A stretch of 64,000 nucleotides of DNA from Methylobacterium sp. Leaf123 (lineage in GTDB: Bacteria > Pseudomonadota > Alphaproteobacteria > Rhizobiales > Beijerinckiaceae), in NCBI RefSeq assembly GCF_001423405.1, contig NZ_LMNS01000036.1, positions 186,001 to 250,000 of the forward strand, given 5' to 3'. The first letter of the stretch is position 1. Every line of letters begins with the position of its first letter. The position numbers and the translations under genes were made by a program. This document shows positions 33,322 through 41,877 of the stretch, piece by piece. Under the pieces are notes generated by a model. That model made no database searches. It was not told the DNA's origin and was given only the letters and a program-made list of their open reading frames with translations.

Positions 33322-34107
33322 TCAGGCGGCGGCGCGCTCCGTGCGCGGCAGGGTGACGACGGCGCGGCTGCCGCGGCGCGCCCGCAGCGTTCCGCCCTTC
33401 GGCACGACCTTCCAGCCGTCCTTGCAGCCGTCGATCGGCTCGGAGACGACGGTGAGGCCGCGCTCGCTCTCGCGGTAATAGAGGCTCGGCGGGCGCCCGT
33501 CGCAGGCCCAGCGGAAGGCGGTCAGGTTCTCGCCGTCGGTGAGCACGGCGGTGAAGCGGAAGGCCTCGGCGATGCGCGCCTCCTGCATCAGGCCGCGCAC
33601 GGTGGCGCAGGTCGCCTCCATGGCGGCGACGGGATCGGCATCGAGGCCGTTGGCGAGCGCGAGCAGGAACAGCGCCTCCGAATCCGTCGAGCCGCGACGG
33701 GTGTCGTACAGCTCGTCGGGGATCATCGCTTCCAGGCGCCGCTTGATCCGGTGATAGCCGCCGATCTGGCCGTTATGCATGAACAGGTGGCGGCCATGGG
33801 CGAAGGGGTGGCAGTTGGCTCGCGTCGTCGCCGTGCCGGTGGCCGCCCGCACATGGGCGAGGAACGTCCGCGCCCGCACCTGCCGGCAGAGGTTCACGAG
33901 GTTTTCATCGGACCAGGCCGGGCAGATGTCGCGGTAGAGGCCTGGCTCGGTATGCTCGCCGTACCAGCCGATCCCGAACCCGTCACCGTTGGTCTCGGTC
34001 TTCGCCTCGGAGGCGTGCAGCGACTGATGGACCAGCGAATGGGTCGGGGCGCAAACCAGCTCGTTCAGAAAGACCGGCTCACCGAGATAGGCGAGGAAGC
34101 GGCACAT
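33322..34107 (-). CDS. Class II glutamine amidotransferase (YafJ/EgtC-like)
   Basis: This 261-residue protein starts MCRFLAYLG, so Cys2 is the expected N-terminal nucleophile after methionine removal. It contains the conserved segments TNGDGFGIGWYG, FLAHVRAATG, NCHPFAHGRHLFMHNGQIGG and GSTDSEALFLL of class II (Ntn) amidotransferases. It is a stand-alone glutaminase/amidohydrolase domain like YafJ and the EgtC hydrolase of ergothioneine synthesis; no egt genes are adjacent, so the substrate is open. It is cytosolic and monocistronic, with four hairpins downstream. Confidence 0.9.
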   Translation of the reverse strand: MCRFLAYLGEPVFLNELVCAPTHSLVHQSLHASEAKTETNGDGFGIGWYGEHTEPGLYRDICPAWSDENLVNLCRQVRARTFLAHVRAATGTATTRANCHPFAHGRHLFMHNGQIGGYHRIKRRLEAMIPDELYDTRRGSTDSEALFLLALANGLDADPVAAMEATCATVRGLMQEARIAEAFRFTAVLTDGENLTAFRWACDGRPPSLYYRESERGLTVVSEPIDGCKDGWKVVPKGGTLRARRGSRAVVTLPRTERAAA

Positions 34108-34390
34108 GGTGGAACAAGAGCCTCCTTTGCGGTCCGGAGCGAGCTATGCAAGCATCGGTCCGCTTGGGCCGCTGCGTGTCGCCGGACTGTAACAATTCGT
34201 TCCGTGTGGTGAACAGTCCGTTAAGGGAGGGATCGGTCGGAAGGGTTCGAGCTGGCACAAATTCGCTGAACCGATCATCCCCAAACTTGTTGTCGCAGGG
34301 CAAGCATCGTCGGCGCCGCCGATTCCGCCGCGGCGTGCCCATGGCCGGGCCGCCGCTTCCAAACCGCTCGCACAGCTTCAGGGACACATC

Positions 34391-34780
34391 ATGGCTCATT
34401 CCGGAGACAGCCCGGTCGCGCTCGTCGTCGAGGAGGACGAGGCCGCCCGCGATCTCGCCACCGTCCTGATCGAGGAGACCGACCTCGACGTCATCGCCTG
34501 TTCGAGCGCCGAGGACGCCTTGGCCGTGCTTGAGCGCGGGGACGTGACCGTGGCGATGGTGATCGCCGACACGCGCCTCTCGGGCAAGATGGATGGGGCG
34601 GCGTTGGCGCGGGCGGTCGAGGATCGCTGGCCGGAGGTGCGGCTCGTGGTGACCTCCGGCGCCCGCGAGGAGGGCCGGACCGAGATCCCGCCGCACGCTG
34701 TTTATATGCGCAAGCCCTGGCTGCCGCTGGAACTGCTGCGGCAGGCCGAGCGCGCCACCCTGACGGCCAAGGCCGCCTGA
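34391..34780 (+). CDS. Single-domain response regulator receiver
   Basis: This 129-residue CheY-like receiver has the acidic pair in VVEEDEAARD, the phospho-acceptor Asp in VIADTRLSGKMDG, the switch Thr/Ser in VVTSGA and Lys in YMRKPW. There is no output domain, so it acts by protein contact, as in Methylobacterium stress or phosphorelay pathways. AGGGA precedes the ATG. No kinase is adjacent. A strong bidirectional terminator separates it from rpsU. Confidence 0.9.
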   Translation: MAHSGDSPVALVVEEDEAARDLATVLIEETDLDVIACSSAEDALAVLERGDVTVAMVIADTRLSGKMDGAALARAVEDRWPEVRLVVTSGAREEGRTEIPPHAVYMRKPWLPLELLRQAERATLTAKAA

Positions 34781-34800
34781 CGCGGACCGATCGGCAACGG

Positions 34801-34835
34801 AAAAAGCCCCGCCGGTCGCGCCGGCGGGGCTTTTT
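34801..34835. terminator. Bidirectional intrinsic terminator between receiver gene and rpsU
   Basis: AAAAAGCCCCGCCGG and CCGGCGGGGCTTTTT form a perfect 15-bp inverted repeat with a five-base loop, giving a T-run on either strand for the convergent genes. Confidence 0.95.
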
Positions 34836-34877
34836 CGTATCGCGAGGCTGCGGGCCGCTCGTGGCGGCCGGCGCGAC

Positions 34878-35195
34878 TTAGGAAGCGGCGGGGGCCGGAG
34901 CGGCGGCGGGAGCACCCGCCGGCTGCTGCGAGAAGCTCGGCATGCCGGGACGGCGCGGGGCGCCGGTACGGGGCTTCGGCTTCGGAGCGGCGATCAGACC
35001 CTCGCGGATGGCGGTCTTGCGGGCCTGCTTGCGGGCGCGGCGGACAGCCTCGGCCTTCTCGCGTGCCTTGCGCACGGAGGGCTTCTCGTAGGCCTTGCGC
35101 TGCTTCATCTCGCGGAAGATGCCCTCGCGCTGCATCTTCTTCTTGAGGACGCGGAGCGCCTGATCGACGTTGTTATCGCGAACGAGTACCTGCAA
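34878..35195 (-). CDS. rpsU: 30S ribosomal protein S21 with long C-terminal extension
   Basis: The 105-residue protein has the S21 core QVLVRDNNVDQALRVLKKKMQREGIFREMK in the first 70 residues, then a Pro/Ala/Arg-rich extension (RTGAPRRPGMPSF...APAPAAS) about 35 residues longer than typical S21. It is a small-subunit protein near the anti-Shine-Dalgarno region. The best start is a TTG at 35195: AGGGG lies nine bases upstream and translation then begins MQVLVRD as in homologues. The in-frame TTG at 35204 directly abuts the ribosome site and is unlikely. Confidence 0.92.
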   Translation of the reverse strand: MQVLVRDNNVDQALRVLKKKMQREGIFREMKQRKAYEKPSVRKAREKAEAVRRARKQARKTAIREGLIAAPKPKPRTGAPRRPGMPSFSQQPAGAPAAAPAPAAS

Positions 35196-35204
35196 CGGAA
35201 TCAA

Positions 35205-35529
35205 CCCCTAGATTTGTCGTTTCGAACCGCACCGGCCCCGGATTCCCGGCTGAACCGGGAAAAAGCCGTCGGGCGCCCCTATCTCCGGGCTGCATTCCGG
35301 AGGAGGCGTCGTGACGGCAGCCGAATCGGTGCGAAAGAATTTGCACCTGAGCGCGCGGCATACACGAAACAGGTTCGTGTTGGAAGTGCAGGAAAGACTC
35401 TTGCAAACCCCTGTGGCCGCCGAAACAGCCCCGATCGCAAGCGCTGCCCGAGGCCCACTCTCTAACCTCGCGCGCGAGGAGAGGGTGGGCGCGCTTCGAA
35501 CGCGACCCGCTCGGGGCCTGTTCGCCGAG
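35205..35529. other. Region upstream of rpsU, no gene
   Basis: It contains the rpsU promoter and leader. Nothing else is supportable before the dispersed repeat that begins near 35530. Confidence 0.4.
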
Positions 35530-35618
35530 AGGGCGTTCCGACGAAGCCGTGACCGGTTCGCCGGAACGCACATTCTCATGAAAGGCCGTGAGACGCCGGC
35601 CGGATGCCATCCGGTCGG
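35530..35618 (+). repeat. Dispersed intergenic hairpin repeat, copy 3
   Basis: It starts GGGCGTTCCGACGAAG, includes ACCGGTTCGCC and ends with the hairpin CCGGCCGG-atgccat-CCGGTCGG. It aligns end to end with the copies at 12050 and 41878. The loop of the tail hairpin stays at seven bases and the stem is maintained with wobble or compensating changes. Confidence 0.65.
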
Positions 35619-35626
35619 AAGCGGCC

Positions 35627-36841
35627 CTAGGCGTGCGAGGCGATGAAGTTGCGCACGAGCGGATAGGTCTGCGATTCCCACTTGCGGCCCGAGAACACGC
35701 CGTAGTGACCCACGCCGGTCTGGAGGTGGTGGGTCTTCATGTGCGGCGGCAGGCTCGAGCAGAGGTCGTGGGCGGCCATGGTCTGACCCACGGCGCAGAT
35801 GTCATCGCGCTCGCCTTCCACCGTCATCAGGGCGGTGCGCCGGATGGCGCCCATATCGATGAGCTCGCCGCGATAGGTGAGCTGGTTGCGGGCCAGGGTG
35901 TAGTCCTGGAAGACGATCTTGACCGTCTCGAGGTAGAACTCGGCGGCGAGGTCGAGGACGGCGAAATACTCGTCGTAGAAGGTCTCGATCGCCTGCGCCT
36001 TGTCGGCGCTGCCGTCGACATAGTGCCAGAACAGGTCCGTATGCGCGTCCCTGTGGCGCTTGGCATTCATCGAGACGAAGGCCGACACCTGCGTGAAGCC
36101 GGGATAGACCCGCCGCCCCGCCCCCTTGTGGCGTCCGGTCACGGTCTCGATCAGGTTCTTCTCGAACCACTCGATCGGCTTCGAGATGGCGAGCCGGTTC
36201 ACCGAGGTTGGGCTGACGCGGCAATCGACCGGCCCGGCCATCAGGGTCATGCTGCGCGGCTGCGCCGGGTTCTTGGTGTGCGCCATCAGTGCCGTGGCGG
36301 CGAGCGCCTGCACCGCGGGCTGGCACACGGCGATGAGGTGGGCGCCCTCGCCGACGGTCTCCAGAAAGCGCACCACGTGATCGACGTAATCGTCGAAGCC
36401 GAAGCGCCCCTCCGAGAGGGGCACGTCACGGGCGTTGTGCCAGTCGGTGATGTAGACGTCGTGGTCGGGCAGCAGCGTGCGCACGGTGCTGCGCAGCAGC
36501 GTGGCGAAGTGGCCCGAGAGGGGGGCGAGCACCAGCACCTTGGGCTGGACGGTGTCGATGTCCTTGCGGAAGCGAAGCAGGGTGCCGAAGGGTGTCGCGA
36601 GCACCGGCTCCTCGATCACCGGCACCTCGCGGTTGCCGACCATGACGGAATGGATGCCGTAGGCCGGCCGCGCGAAGGTGAGGCCGGCGCGCATCATCAT
36701 GCGCGCACCCGCCGACCACCATTTCGCGGCATCGTGCCAGGGCGTCCGCATCCACGGCGCGGAGGCTTCCTGCAGGAGGCGGCCCCATTGGCGGGTGTGC
36801 CGGGCGATGTCCGATTGGGCATCGAAGGCTTGGTAGAGCAT
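35627..36841 (-). CDS. phaZ: Intracellular polyhydroxyalkanoate depolymerase (PhaZ)
   Basis: This 404-residue protein starts MLYQAFDAQSD, as in Cupriavidus-type intracellular PhaZ, and has the PHB_depo_C layout. The lipase-like box has cysteine in place of serine (IAVCQPAVQ), a recognised feature of this family, with the acid in SPLSEGRFGFDDYVDH/GERDDIC regions and His in TGVGHYGVFSGRKW. It breaks down stored polyhydroxybutyrate granules. GGAG lies ten bases before the ATG at 36841; the upstream ATG at 36880 has no site. A dispersed repeat follows the gene. It is divergent from a glutathione transferase gene. Confidence 0.93.
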   Translation of the reverse strand: MLYQAFDAQSDIARHTRQWGRLLQEASAPWMRTPWHDAAKWWSAGARMMMRAGLTFARPAYGIHSVMVGNREVPVIEEPVLATPFGTLLRFRKDIDTVQPKVLVLAPLSGHFATLLRSTVRTLLPDHDVYITDWHNARDVPLSEGRFGFDDYVDHVVRFLETVGEGAHLIAVCQPAVQALAATALMAHTKNPAQPRSMTLMAGPVDCRVSPTSVNRLAISKPIEWFEKNLIETVTGRHKGAGRRVYPGFTQVSAFVSMNAKRHRDAHTDLFWHYVDGSADKAQAIETFYDEYFAVLDLAAEFYLETVKIVFQDYTLARNQLTYRGELIDMGAIRRTALMTVEGERDDICAVGQTMAAHDLCSSLPPHMKTHHLQTGVGHYGVFSGRKWESQTYPLVRNFIASHA

Positions 36842-37189
36842 CGGGCGCAAACTCCAAGCGCGCAAGGTGCCTGCACGCATCCATCTCTCGCGAACGTCCC
36901 GAACGGCCCGGATTCGCCCGCTTCATTTCCCGGTCGCCACTGCCGCCCCACGTGACGCTGCCGGATGGAGCAGGCTAAGCGGTTCTGGATTGGGCGCAAC
37001 CTATCAAAAGTATATATCGCGCTGCTGTGATGTGGATGCATCACCGTGCATAGGGGCTTACGAAACAGGCATTCTATTGCCGAAAAGGCCGGGAGAGGGC
37101 CCGCGATCCGGCACAGGGCTTGCCATAAAAATCGCGAAAGCCGGGTTCCGGGCAGCAGGCCCGAGCAACGCGCATCCGGGGAGAGGGCC
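36842..37189. promoter_or_regulatory. Divergent promoter region, phaZ / glutathione transferase
   Basis: The 348 bases hold an AT-rich core (AAAAGTATATATCG near 37010) and a small palindrome GTGATG-TGGATG-CATCAC at about 37028-37045. No gene is supported. Confidence 0.4.
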
Positions 37190-37846
37190 ATGGCCGAGGC
37201 GACGCTCACGATCTCCAGCCGCAATTACTCGTCCTGGTCCCTGCGCGGCTGGCTGCTGTGCCGGATGGCCGGGCTCGATCTCTCGGTGGAGGTGTTGTCC
37301 GGCTCGGACGCCTCGACGCGGGCCGAACTGCTCCACCTCTCGCCGTCCTTCCTCGTGCCGCGGCTGGAACACGACGCGATCGTGGTGTGGGACGTGCTCG
37401 CCATCGCCGAATATCTCAACGAGATCCGGCCCGAAGCCGGCCTCCTGCCCGAAGCGCCCGCCGCGCGCGCACGCTGCCGGGCGGTCTCGGGCGAGATGCA
37501 TGGCGGCTTCGTCAACCTGCGCTCGGCGCTGCCGATGAACCTGCGCAGCCTCCATCGCGGCTTCAAGATCTTCAACGGCGCCAAGGGCGACATCGAGCGC
37601 ATCTGCGCGATCTTCGAGGATTGCCTGTCGCGCTCGGGCGGGCCCTATCTGTTCGGTGCCCAGCCGACCCTGGCGGATGCGATGTACGCCCCGGTCTGCA
37701 CCCGCTTCCGCACCTACGACGTCGCCCTCCCCTTCACATCGGCCACCTACCGCGACACGATCCTCGCCTGGGATCTGATGAGCGAGTGGGCGGCGCTCGC
37801 TGAGAGCGAGCCTGAGGAGATCGAAGAGCTCGACATGGAGTTTTAG
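37190..37846 (+). CDS. Glutathione S-transferase family protein
   Basis: This 218-residue protein has a thioredoxin-fold N terminus (LTISSRNYSSWSLRGWLLCRMAGL, with the catalytic Ser/Tyr region, and SFLVPRLEHDAIVVWDVLAIAEYLNEI containing the cis-Pro and the glutathione-binding Asp) and an all-helical C-terminal domain (PYLFGAQPTLADAMYAPVCTRF). Such enzymes conjugate or reduce with glutathione. The substrate is unknown. The ATG at 37190 follows GGGGAGAGGGCC. It stands alone between phaZ (divergent) and a PepSY-like ORF. Confidence 0.9.
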   Translation: MAEATLTISSRNYSSWSLRGWLLCRMAGLDLSVEVLSGSDASTRAELLHLSPSFLVPRLEHDAIVVWDVLAIAEYLNEIRPEAGLLPEAPAARARCRAVSGEMHGGFVNLRSALPMNLRSLHRGFKIFNGAKGDIERICAIFEDCLSRSGGPYLFGAQPTLADAMYAPVCTRFRTYDVALPFTSATYRDTILAWDLMSEWAALAESEPEEIEELDMEF

Positions 37847-37866
37847 AACCTGGGGGGTGATCCTAG

Positions 37867-38171
37867 GTGAGGATGACGATGCTGCGCGGACGCGTTCGGA
37901 TCGCGGCATTCCTGAGACGCCTGATCTCCCGCTCGACCCGGTACGGAGCCGTGTCCCAAGGGCAGCTCAGCTCTGAGCGGGCAGCCAAGATCGCGATGGC
38001 TGCGGCGGCGGAAGCAGGCTTCCCCGACACGTGCGGCGTTGCCTCGCCGATCCGGATGGAATCGGGTCTCCTCTGGGATGTCTGCCAGATCACCCGCGGC
38101 AGCGGCTGGCGCGTGGCAGTGGATGACGCCACGGGCCAGCCGGGTGCGATCGGGCGCTGGGTCTCCGGTGA
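37867..38171 (+). pseudogene. PepSY-like small protein, probable frameshift near its 3' end
   Basis: The first ~100 residues look genuinely coded: SSERAAKIAMAAAAEAGFPDTCGVA, then GLLWDVCQITRGSGWRVAVDDATGQPG, a pattern like a PepSY-type domain (helix, then strands with W-V-DD-tG). After about 38155 the same frame runs antisense through the entire neighbouring kinase gene to 39831, which cannot be real. A TGA at 38169-38171 in the +2 frame, directly after RW, would close the protein if one base were added in the TGGGT run. I therefore treat it as frameshifted, by mutation or sequencing error. No signal peptide is obvious. Confidence 0.45.
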
Positions 38172-38289
38172 GGGGCCGAAGGCCGGCACCGGCGCCGGAC
38201 CTCGCAGCCCGTGCGCCGCCGATTGCGCGAGCGGGCACACGGCGCTCGGGGGCGGCTACCCTGCCCCGGCGCATACTTTGCGGAAGGGT

Positions 38290-39801
38290 TCACGCCGCCT
38301 TGGCCGGCCCCGCCTCCCGAGAGCGTCCGGCGGCGAGCGGCAGCTCGATGCGGGCGCAGAAGCCGCCGCCGGGGCGGTTCTCAAGGGTCAGGCGCCCGCC
38401 ATGGCCCTCGACGATGGCGAGCACGATCGACAGGCCGAGGCCGAAGCCGCTCGCGGAATCGAGGTTGCGGGCGCGGTCGCCGCGCACGAAGGGCTTGAGC
38501 ATGGCGCTGCGTTCGGCGTCGGGAATGCCGGGGCCGTCGTCGATCACCTCCATCGCCACGCCGGGCTGGTCGCCGGAGCCCGCCGGCCCCATGACGAGGC
38601 GGGCGCCGCCGCCATATTTCACGGCGTTGTCGACGAGGTTGGTGATCGCCCGCTGGAGGTCGTCGGGCCGGCCGCGCACGAGGACGTGGCGGGTCCGCTC
38701 CAGGCTCACCGCCGCGCCGATGTCGCTGAACCCGTCGCACACCGTCTGCACCACCGAGGCGAGGTCGATCAGCGTGGTCTGGCCCTCGCCCGGCGTCCCC
38801 TGCCCGTCCCGGACATAGGAGAGTGCGGATTCCACGAGCCCGTTCATCTGGTCGAGGTCGCGCAGGGTCATCTCGCGGGCGCGCTCGTCCTCGATGAACT
38901 CGGCGCGCAGCCGCAGGCGGGTGATCGGCGTGCGCAGATCGTGGCTGATGGCGGCCAGCATCTGCGTGCGGTCGTCGAGCAGGCGCAGCAGGCGGGTGCG
39001 CATCCGGTCGAGCGCGCGGGCGAGCGCCAGCACCTCCTCCGGCCCGCGCTGGGGCAGGGGCGGCGGCTCCTCCGCCGTGCCGAAGGCCTCCGCCGCCGCC
39101 GCAAGGCCGGCCAGCGGCGCGGTGAGCGCCCGCGTCGCCCAGAACGAGAGCAGCGTGAGGCTGACCCCGAGGAAGACGAAGGTGAAGATGATCGGCCCCT
39201 GCGCCGGGGGGCGCGGAAAATCGTCGGGCAGCACCGCCCGCAGCCGGGCGCCGGCCGGGGTCATGATGCCGATCTGCAGGAGGCCGGTCTTGCCCCGGTC
39301 GTGGCCGGGGGAGAGGTCGGTCACCGGCAGCGCCCGCCCGAACCCGTCGCGCAGGCGCTCGATCAGCGGATGCTGCCCGATCTCGTCCTCCGTGTTCGCT
39401 TGCCCCATGCTCCCCTGCCCGGTGCTCCCCTGCCCCGCCGACGACGCGGCGCCGTCCCACGGCGCGATGCGCAGGGTCGGCAGGCTGCGCGCCGCCGCCC
39501 GGAGGATCCCCTCGCGCTCGCCCGGCTCGGCGGCATCGAGCAGCCGCGCGACGACGGAGAGCCGGGTCGCGGCGACGCCGGGCCGCTCGTCCGGCCGCCA
39601 CGGCTCGCGCAGGGCCAGCAGCGTGACCGCCGCGAGCACATGCGCGGCGAGCAGGGCCGCGACGACGAGGAGCGCGATCTGCCCGGCGGCCTTTTTCGGG
39701 CGCGGCCACGGCAGATGGGGCCAGGGCAGGCGCGGGCGGGGTCGAGCCTCGCCAGGGGCGGCCTTGGGCGGCGGCTCCGCCGTGGTTCTCACCGGGCTCA
39801 T
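38290..39801 (-). CDS. OmpR-pair sensor histidine kinase (EnvZ-like)
   Basis: This ~503-residue membrane kinase has TM1 (AGQIALLVVAALLAAHVLAAVTLLAL), a periplasmic sensor of roughly 130 residues containing the low-complexity repeat GQGSTGQGSMGQ, TM2 (IIFTFVFLGVSLTLLSFWA), a HAMP linker, the phospho-acceptor His in AAISHDLRTPITRL, and a HATPase domain (NLVDNAVKYGGGARL, DDGPGIPD, GFGLGLSIV). Its ATG overlaps the stop of the response-regulator gene (ATGA), so the two are translationally coupled. The signal is unknown. A longer upstream frame is a shadow of the regulator gene. Confidence 0.93.
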   Translation of the reverse strand: MSPVRTTAEPPPKAAPGEARPRPRLPWPHLPWPRPKKAAGQIALLVVAALLAAHVLAAVTLLALREPWRPDERPGVAATRLSVVARLLDAAEPGEREGILRAAARSLPTLRIAPWDGAASSAGQGSTGQGSMGQANTEDEIGQHPLIERLRDGFGRALPVTDLSPGHDRGKTGLLQIGIMTPAGARLRAVLPDDFPRPPAQGPIIFTFVFLGVSLTLLSFWATRALTAPLAGLAAAAEAFGTAEEPPPLPQRGPEEVLALARALDRMRTRLLRLLDDRTQMLAAISHDLRTPITRLRLRAEFIEDERAREMTLRDLDQMNGLVESALSYVRDGQGTPGEGQTTLIDLASVVQTVCDGFSDIGAAVSLERTRHVLVRGRPDDLQRAITNLVDNAVKYGGGARLVMGPAGSGDQPGVAMEVIDDGPGIPDAERSAMLKPFVRGDRARNLDSASGFGLGLSIVLAIVEGHGGRLTLENRPGGGFCARIELPLAAGRSREAGPAKAA

Positions 39802-40523
39802 CAGCGGCCGATCTCCGGCGCGAACAGGTAGCCGCCCGAGCGGATCGTGCGGATGATCTCGGGGTTGCGCGGGTCGCGCTCGAGCTTCTGGCGAAGCCGG
39901 GAGACCAGGACGTCGATGCTGCGCTCGAACGGCCCCGCCGCCCGGCCCTGCGTCAGGTCGAGGAGCTGGTCGCGGGAGAGGACGCGCCCCGGCCGCAGGC
40001 ACAGCGCGTGGAGCAGGTCGAACTCCGCCCCCGTGACGGCGATGCGCGCGCCCTCGGGGCTCAAGACCTGCCGGAGGCCGACATCGAGGGTCCAGCCCGC
40101 GAAGTGGAAGCGGCGTGCGCCGTCCCCGTCCTGCGGCTCGGCGCCCTTGCGCCGCAGGATCGCCCGGATGCGCGCCAGCAACTCGCGCGGGTTGAACGGT
40201 TTGCCGAGATAGTCGTCGGCGCCGATCTCCAGCCCGACGATCCGGTCGATCTCCTCGGATTTCGCCGTGAGCATCAGGATCGGCACCTGCGATGCGGCCC
40301 TGAGGCGCCGGCACAGGCTCAGCCCGTCCTCGCCCGGCAGCATCAGGTCGAGAACGATGAGGTCGACCCGGGCATCGGCCAGCACCCGGTCCATCTCGCG
40401 CCCGTCGCCCGCGAGGCTCACGCGGCACTCGTTGGCGCGCAGGTAGCGCGCGACGAGGGCGCTGATCTCGCGGTCATCCTCGACGATGAGGATATGGGGC
40501 GTCGGCGGGTTGGTGGTGGTCAT
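39801..40523 (-). CDS. OmpR-family response regulator
   Basis: This 240-residue protein has a receiver domain (acidic pair VEDDREIS, phospho-acceptor in LIVLDLMLPGEDGL, Thr in LMLTAK and Lys in YLGKPFNP) and a C-terminal winged helix (TGAEFDLLHALCLRPGRVLSRDQLLDLTQGR, SIDVLVSRLRQKLE). AGAGG lies six bases before the ATG at 40523; the longer upstream frame is non-coding. The kinase gene overlaps its stop codon. It most likely controls envelope or transport genes; targets are not evident from the window. Confidence 0.94.
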   Translation of the reverse strand: MTTTNPPTPHILIVEDDREISALVARYLRANECRVSLAGDGREMDRVLADARVDLIVLDLMLPGEDGLSLCRRLRAASQVPILMLTAKSEEIDRIVGLEIGADDYLGKPFNPRELLARIRAILRRKGAEPQDGDGARRFHFAGWTLDVGLRQVLSPEGARIAVTGAEFDLLHALCLRPGRVLSRDQLLDLTQGRAAGPFERSIDVLVSRLRQKLERDPRNPEIIRTIRSGGYLFAPEIGR

Positions 40524-40764
40524 GACGGCCTCTGTCTTAACCCCCCGCGCCACCTGCCCGGAAGTATGGCCGCCGGTGAAGATTGTAACCGCGGGTTTCC
40601 GCAGCCGGCCCCGATACGAGCGGCAACAATCCGGAGCGGATTTCCGCTCCCCACGGCCGCGGCGGCCGAAGCGTTTCGTCGGTGTCCCTCGATTGCCCTG
40701 GTGCCTGCCGATTCTTATGTCGGTGGCACGTGCTCGACAGGTCCGGGCGCCGGAGGAGATTTCC

Positions 40765-41046
40765 ATGCAAGGCCCGAACCGCATTTTCGACGATGTCGCC
40801 CGCCTGTTCACCGATGCCACCGGAGCCGCCCAAGGGGTGCGCCGCGAGGCCGAGACGATGGTCAAGGGTCAGATCGAGCGCCTGATCCGCGACATGGATG
40901 TCGCCACCCGCGAGGAAGTGGACGTGCTGCGCGACCTCGTCGCCGCCCTGCGCAGCCAGAACGACGCGCTCGCCGCCCGGGTCACTGCGCTGGAGGCCCG
41001 GCTCGGCGCCGAGGCAGGCAGCGCGGGCAGCACGGAATCGGTCTGA
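40765..41046 (+). CDS. ubiK: UbiK-like accessory factor (BMFP/DUF526)
   Basis: This 93-residue protein has the BMFP pattern NRIFDDVARLFTDATGAAQGVRREAETMVKGQIERLIRDMDVATREEVDVLRDL and a C-terminal coiled coil (SQNDALAARVTALEARLG). UbiK proteins help ubiquinone hydroxylase assembly and bind membranes. GGAGGAG precedes the ATG by a few bases. It is a single gene, divergent from the two-component operon. Confidence 0.88.
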   Translation: MQGPNRIFDDVARLFTDATGAAQGVRREAETMVKGQIERLIRDMDVATREEVDVLRDLVAALRSQNDALAARVTALEARLGAEAGSAGSTESV

Positions 41047-41362
41047 GCGGGCAGTCCGGACTCACCCTCGCGGGAAAGCGTGAATCCGGATTTCTTTGCA
41101 CAGGAAGCATCGGTGGATAGCCGCGTTGCCCACCGCTGATGCCGGGGCGACGCTTTGAAGCCCGCGGGGGACGCGGGCTATAAACGATCCGTAGTTGATT
41201 CGCCCCGGCGGAAAGGTGGAACCAAACCCCGGGGCGGCGAAATCTGGATTGAACCCCTCCGCAGGACGGAGATCGACGTGGGTTGCCTCGACTCCCGTCA
41301 CGGCCCTGCTTTGCCCGCCGACCCGATCGAGCCCCTCGACCGGGCCGACAACTTGGATCGCC

Positions 41363-41869
41363 ATGACCCAGCTTAGCTTCATCGAAGACAGCGACCGGCC
41401 GGAGCACCCGCTCGATGTCGTCGAGCGCCTCGCCTCGCTGCGCGACTGGATCTTCGATCGCATCGAGACCGACGAGATGTCGGTCTCCGTCTCGGGCCGC
41501 TGGGCCGAGTACCACGTCGCCTTCACCTGGATCGAGGAAGTCGAGTCGCTGCACGTGGCCGCTGCCTTCGACCTCAAGGTGCCGGAGCGGCGCCGGGCCG
41601 AGATGCTGCGCCTCGTTGCACTCGTGAACGAGCAGCTCTGGATCGGCCATTTCGATCTGTGGTCGTCGGACAGCGTGGTGATGTTTCGCCACTCGCTGCT
41701 GCTGACCGACGGCATCGCGCCGACGCAGGGGCAATGCGCGATGATGATGAAGACCGCCGCCGACGCCTGCGAGCGCTACTATCAGGCCTTCCAGTTCGTG
41801 CTCTGGGCCGGCAAGAGCGCCCGCGAGGCCCTCGACGCGGTGCTGTTCGAGACCGAGGGCGAGGCCTAA
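41363..41869 (+). CDS. YbjN-domain protein
   Basis: This 168-residue cytosolic protein has the YbjN-like fold pattern: strands around DEMSVSVSGRWAEYHVAFTWIEEVESLHVAAAFDLKVPE, a helix RRRAEMLRLVALVNEQLWIGHFDLWSSDSVVMFRHSLLL and a C-terminal helical stretch. Family members are linked to motility and stress regulation in E. coli, and as a fold they resemble type III secretion chaperones. It precedes proC in the same order as in many Rhizobiales, suggesting a conserved neighbourhood. A dispersed repeat separates the two. Confidence 0.83.
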   Translation: MTQLSFIEDSDRPEHPLDVVERLASLRDWIFDRIETDEMSVSVSGRWAEYHVAFTWIEEVESLHVAAAFDLKVPERRRAEMLRLVALVNEQLWIGHFDLWSSDSVVMFRHSLLLTDGIAPTQGQCAMMMKTAADACERYYQAFQFVLWAGKSAREALDAVLFETEGEA

Positions 41870-41877
41870 AGACGTAT

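Noticed and set aside
35588..36955. 455-codon plus-strand frame over phaZ
   Set aside because: It is a shadow of the depolymerase gene with no ribosome site or domain.
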